From Roseateles sp. XES5 (lineage in GTDB: Bacteria > Pseudomonadota > Alphaproteobacteria > Rhizobiales > Rhizobiaceae): 64,000 nt of DNA. Under the pieces are notes generated by a model that did not search any database, was not told the DNA's origin, and saw nothing but the letters and a program-made list of their open reading frames with translations. The stretch is from NCBI RefSeq assembly GCF_020535545.1, contig NZ_CP084752.1, forward strand, positions 248,001-312,000, in the 5' to 3' direction. Each line of letters begins with the position of its first letter. Within the stretch, counting starts at the first letter, position 1. The translations under genes and the position numbers were made by a program. Positions 62,528-64,000 of the stretch are shown piece by piece.

Positions 62528-63240
62528 GCCGCGTCCTCCTCGTGTTTCATCGCGCGGCGGCGCGGCCGGCAAGACGCGGCCGTTCCACGGGCTGAGGGTT
62601 GAAAATGAAGGCGGTCCGGCCGGTGCCGCGCCTTCGGGCGGATGGGGAGAGCGGGTTTGGCGGCGCCCTCCCCGTTTTGCGAGGTCGGGTCCCAGGGACC
62701 TGCGCCGGGCATGCTGCCGGCCGTTACACCATCCAGCCCTCCTGTCTGCCGGACCGTCCGGCGCCTGACGTCCGCCACGCGCCGACGCGCGGAGGCGTTG
62801 ACGGGCAGATCTCGCCCGGCAGGCGCGCCTCCCGCGCCGGAGCGCAGGGACCGGATCGCGGTGTAGCTCCGCCCCGCCGCCGGGCCGGCCGTCGGCCAGC
62901 AGGTGGTGAGGCCTAAGCCACCGGAAGCAGCGCCGAAGCCATCCGGCCGGTGCAGCGCCGTTTCCGGCAAAAGGGGTGCGACGCAGTCTTCGGCCGCGCG
63001 CGTCGCCAGCGCGGAAGCCACGGCGGGAGAAAGGCCGTCCGAAGCGGGGATATCTTCAATGTCTCGTCGCCTGCGGGCAGAGGCTGCGCGCAAAAGAAGC
63101 GCCGCCGGGCCTGCAAGACAGGCGCCGTTTCGCGCCAAACGCCCGGCATCGGCCGAAGGCGCTGCCTCCGGCGTCACCGGAAGGCGGAAGGCCGCGCGGG
63201 CCTTGCCGTTGGCGATGATGGTGCGGGTCGCGCAGGTCAT
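62524..63240 (-). CDS. Hypothetical phage early protein
   Basis: A 238-residue, Ala/Arg-rich protein (MTCATRTIIANGKARAAFRL) of low complexity with no recognised domain. Its start overlaps the Cro-like gene stop (ATGA) and its stop overlaps the next start, so it is in the early operon. The C-terminal half is poorly composed and may be degenerate. Confidence 0.45.
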   Translation of the reverse strand: MTCATRTIIANGKARAAFRLPVTPEAAPSADAGRLARNGACLAGPAALLLRAASARRRRDIEDIPASDGLSPAVASALATRAAEDCVAPLLPETALHRPDGFGAASGGLGLTTCWPTAGPAAGRSYTAIRSLRSGAGGAPAGRDLPVNASARRRVADVRRRTVRQTGGLDGVTAGSMPGAGPWDPTSQNGEGAAKPALPIRPKARHRPDRLHFQPSARGTAASCRPRRRAMKHEEDAA

Positions 63241-63458
63241 GCCGCGCTCCCGGCAAGGCCGACAAGGCTTGCAAGGTCCGGACGAAGCTCCTCCGGCGGA
63301 ATGCCCGTCACCCGCGAAACGGTGTGCAGGCTTTCCGCCGGAATGCGCCGCCGGCCCGTCTCGTAACGCGACCACTGCACGCCGCTGACGCCGACGAGAC
63401 CGCCGGCCGCCTCAATGCTGATCTTGCGCCCCCGGCGCCATGTCCTGATCTTTTCCAT
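63237..63458 (-). CDS. Cro-like XRE regulator (early operon)
   Basis: A 73-residue XRE helix-turn-helix protein: KIRTWRRGRKISIEAAGGLV followed by GVSGVQWSRYETGRRRIPAE. First gene of the leftward early operon and divergent from the repressor gene, with two operator copies between. By position it should play the Cro part of the lysis/lysogeny switch. Confidence 0.8.
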   Translation of the reverse strand: MEKIRTWRRGRKISIEAAGGLVGVSGVQWSRYETGRRRIPAESLHTVSRVTGIPPEELRPDLASLVGLAGSAA

Positions 63459-63465
63459 GCGAAGA

Positions 63466-63484
63466 AATTACCATATTGGCAATT
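63466..63484. promoter_or_regulatory. Phage operator 1
   Basis: AATTACCATATTGGCAATT, a near-palindrome 7 bp before the Cro-like start codon. The same ATTACCA-TTGGC pattern recurs at 63501. Confidence 0.65.
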
Positions 63485-63500
63485 CTCGTCAATGCAAAAT

Positions 63501-63517
63501 ATTACCAATTTGGCTAT
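63501..63517. promoter_or_regulatory. Phage operator 2
   Basis: ATTACCAATTTGGCTAT, 13 of 17 bases as in operator 1 (ATTACCATATTGGCAAT), centred about 34 bp away (three helical turns), which would suit cooperative repressor binding. Confidence 0.65.
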
Positions 63518-63551
63518 TCGTCTGCGCCGCATGCGGAATTAGGTTTCCGCT

Positions 63552-63992
63552 ATGGTAAAAACTCGCCCCACCGACAAGCAGCCAGACGGCGTCTTCATCA
63601 TCGAACGCATGGAAAAGGCGCGGCTGAACAACAAGCTGATCGCCGAGAAGATGGAGACGAGCGACGTCAACGTCTCCCGCCTCCTGACGGGCAAGCGCGG
63701 GCTCGACCTCGACTGGCTGCGCGCCTTCGCCGCGGCGCTGAACGTGCATGTCTCGGAGCTTTTCCTGCCACCGGAACGGGATTTGAGCCGGGTTGCCGAC
63801 GATGACGAGATCCTGGCGCTGCTGCGCCGCATCGGCGGACTGGACGAGCGCGGGGTCGAGCTGGCCTTCACGGTGATTTCCAACCATCTTTCGGTCAGTC
63901 GATCGCCCAGACCATCATCATCTTCCGCTGATGATCGACCCGATACGTCCACGCCCCGCCGTGGATCCGCGTCATCTCGTCCACGATCCTGA
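63552..63992 (+). CDS. CI-like XRE repressor
   Basis: A 146-residue repressor candidate with an N-terminal XRE domain: RMEKARLNNKLIAEKMETSD then VNVSRLLTGKRGLDLDWLRA. It is divergent from the Cro-like gene. The last ~35 residues (Ser/Arg-rich) overlap the end of a convergent gene and may be read-through; a natural end near residue 115 is possible if a frameshift has occurred. There is no LexA-like self-cleavage domain, so induction would work differently from lambda. Confidence 0.75.
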   Translation: MVKTRPTDKQPDGVFIIERMEKARLNNKLIAEKMETSDVNVSRLLTGKRGLDLDWLRAFAAALNVHVSELFLPPERDLSRVADDDEILALLRRIGGLDERGVELAFTVISNHLSVSRSPRPSSSSADDRPDTSTPRRGSASSRPRS

Positions 63993-64000
63993 CCGCGGCC
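63895..64000 (-). CDS. C-terminal end of a gene entering from the right edge
   Basis: The frame ends RIVDEMTRIHGGAWTYRVDH then QRKMMMVWAID and a TGA at 63895-63897. At least 34 residues are seen; the rest lies outside the window. The composition is protein-like. It converges on and overlaps the repressor gene by about 98 bp. Confidence 0.55.
   Translation of the reverse strand, partial: AAVRIVDEMTRIHGGAWTYRVDHQRKMMMVWAID

Larger units (their letters stand above)
36144..64000. mobile_element. Prophage, podovirus-like (left end at tRNA-Pro; right end outside window)
   Basis: A block of about 28 kb with terminase, portal, capsid, adaptor, tail and lysis genes on the minus strand, and a repressor switch at 63.2-64 kb. 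No tape-measure, sheath or baseplate genes are visible. An SU10-type capsid protein, two small adaptors and a putative ejection protein point to a short-tailed particle. No integrase is present in the window; it should lie to the right of 64 kb. All structural genes are intact, so the prophage may be inducible. Confidence 0.85.

Noticed and set aside
62599..62916. Plus-strand frames in the early region
   Set aside because: Antisense to the minus-strand early operon; no start signals.

Overview
The window (about 63% G+C over most of its length) reads as the chromosome of a Rhizobiaceae alphaproteobacterium (Rhizobium/Agrobacterium/Sinorhizobium/Shinella-like). The basis is gene content: rplM-rpsI, an agmatinase next to a short ArgC, a CtaA-DUF2842 pair, an ExoP/ExoF/ExoY-type polysaccharide locus, and rhizobial intergenic palindromic repeats. 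Genus is not resolved, and everything is read from the sequence without database searches.

Region 1 (1-36 kb, chromosome with islands). The 3' part of clpX is off the left edge; clpX and clpP are followed by gamma-glutamyltranspeptidase, a cytochrome P450 and a cupin. At 5390-8588 lies an A+T-richer element bounded by near-identical inverted repeats. It carries an IS1-like transposase, a HigB/HigA-ImmA toxin-antitoxin pair and two small cargo genes. From 8.66 to 13.66 kb is an arsenic island: an MFS pump converges on arsH-arsC-acr3-(arsC fragment)-GNAT-arsR, the latter under a palindromic operator. The island is bracketed by an intact metY and a diverged copy of the metY 3' end. Then come two tandem CoA-binding proteins, an EamA transporter, a YefM/YoeB module, enoyl-CoA hydratase, a PaaI thioesterase, rplM-rpsI with a clear promoter and terminator, speB, argC, an unusual alpha/beta-hydrolase membrane protein, ctaA, and an exopolysaccharide locus (chain-length/tyrosine-kinase-like protein, export lipoprotein, two glycosyltransferases, sugar-phosphate transferase, O-antigen ligase-like polymerase).

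Region 2 (36.1-64 kb, prophage, right end outside the window). It begins just after a tRNA-Pro(GGG) gene, a plausible attachment site. Nearly all genes lie on the minus strand and many are coupled by ATGA or TGATG overlaps. From right to left: a divergent repressor/Cro-like switch with two operator copies, small early genes, a RusA-like nuclease, a replication-type protein, a two-helix-turn-helix (HTH) GcrA-like regulator, then three intrinsic terminators with two repeated promoter-short transcript-terminator units. Next come terminase, portal, scaffold, an SU10-type capsid protein, adaptors, tail proteins, an embedded acetyltransferase, a fibre protein with an S74-type chaperone end, a putative DNA-ejection protein, a repeat-bearing tail fibre, and a lysis cassette (GH19 endolysin plus small membrane proteins). 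No tape-measure protein or sheath is visible, so the particle is inferred to be podovirus-like. A plus-strand gene with its own promoter interrupts the early operon and looks like lysogenic cargo.
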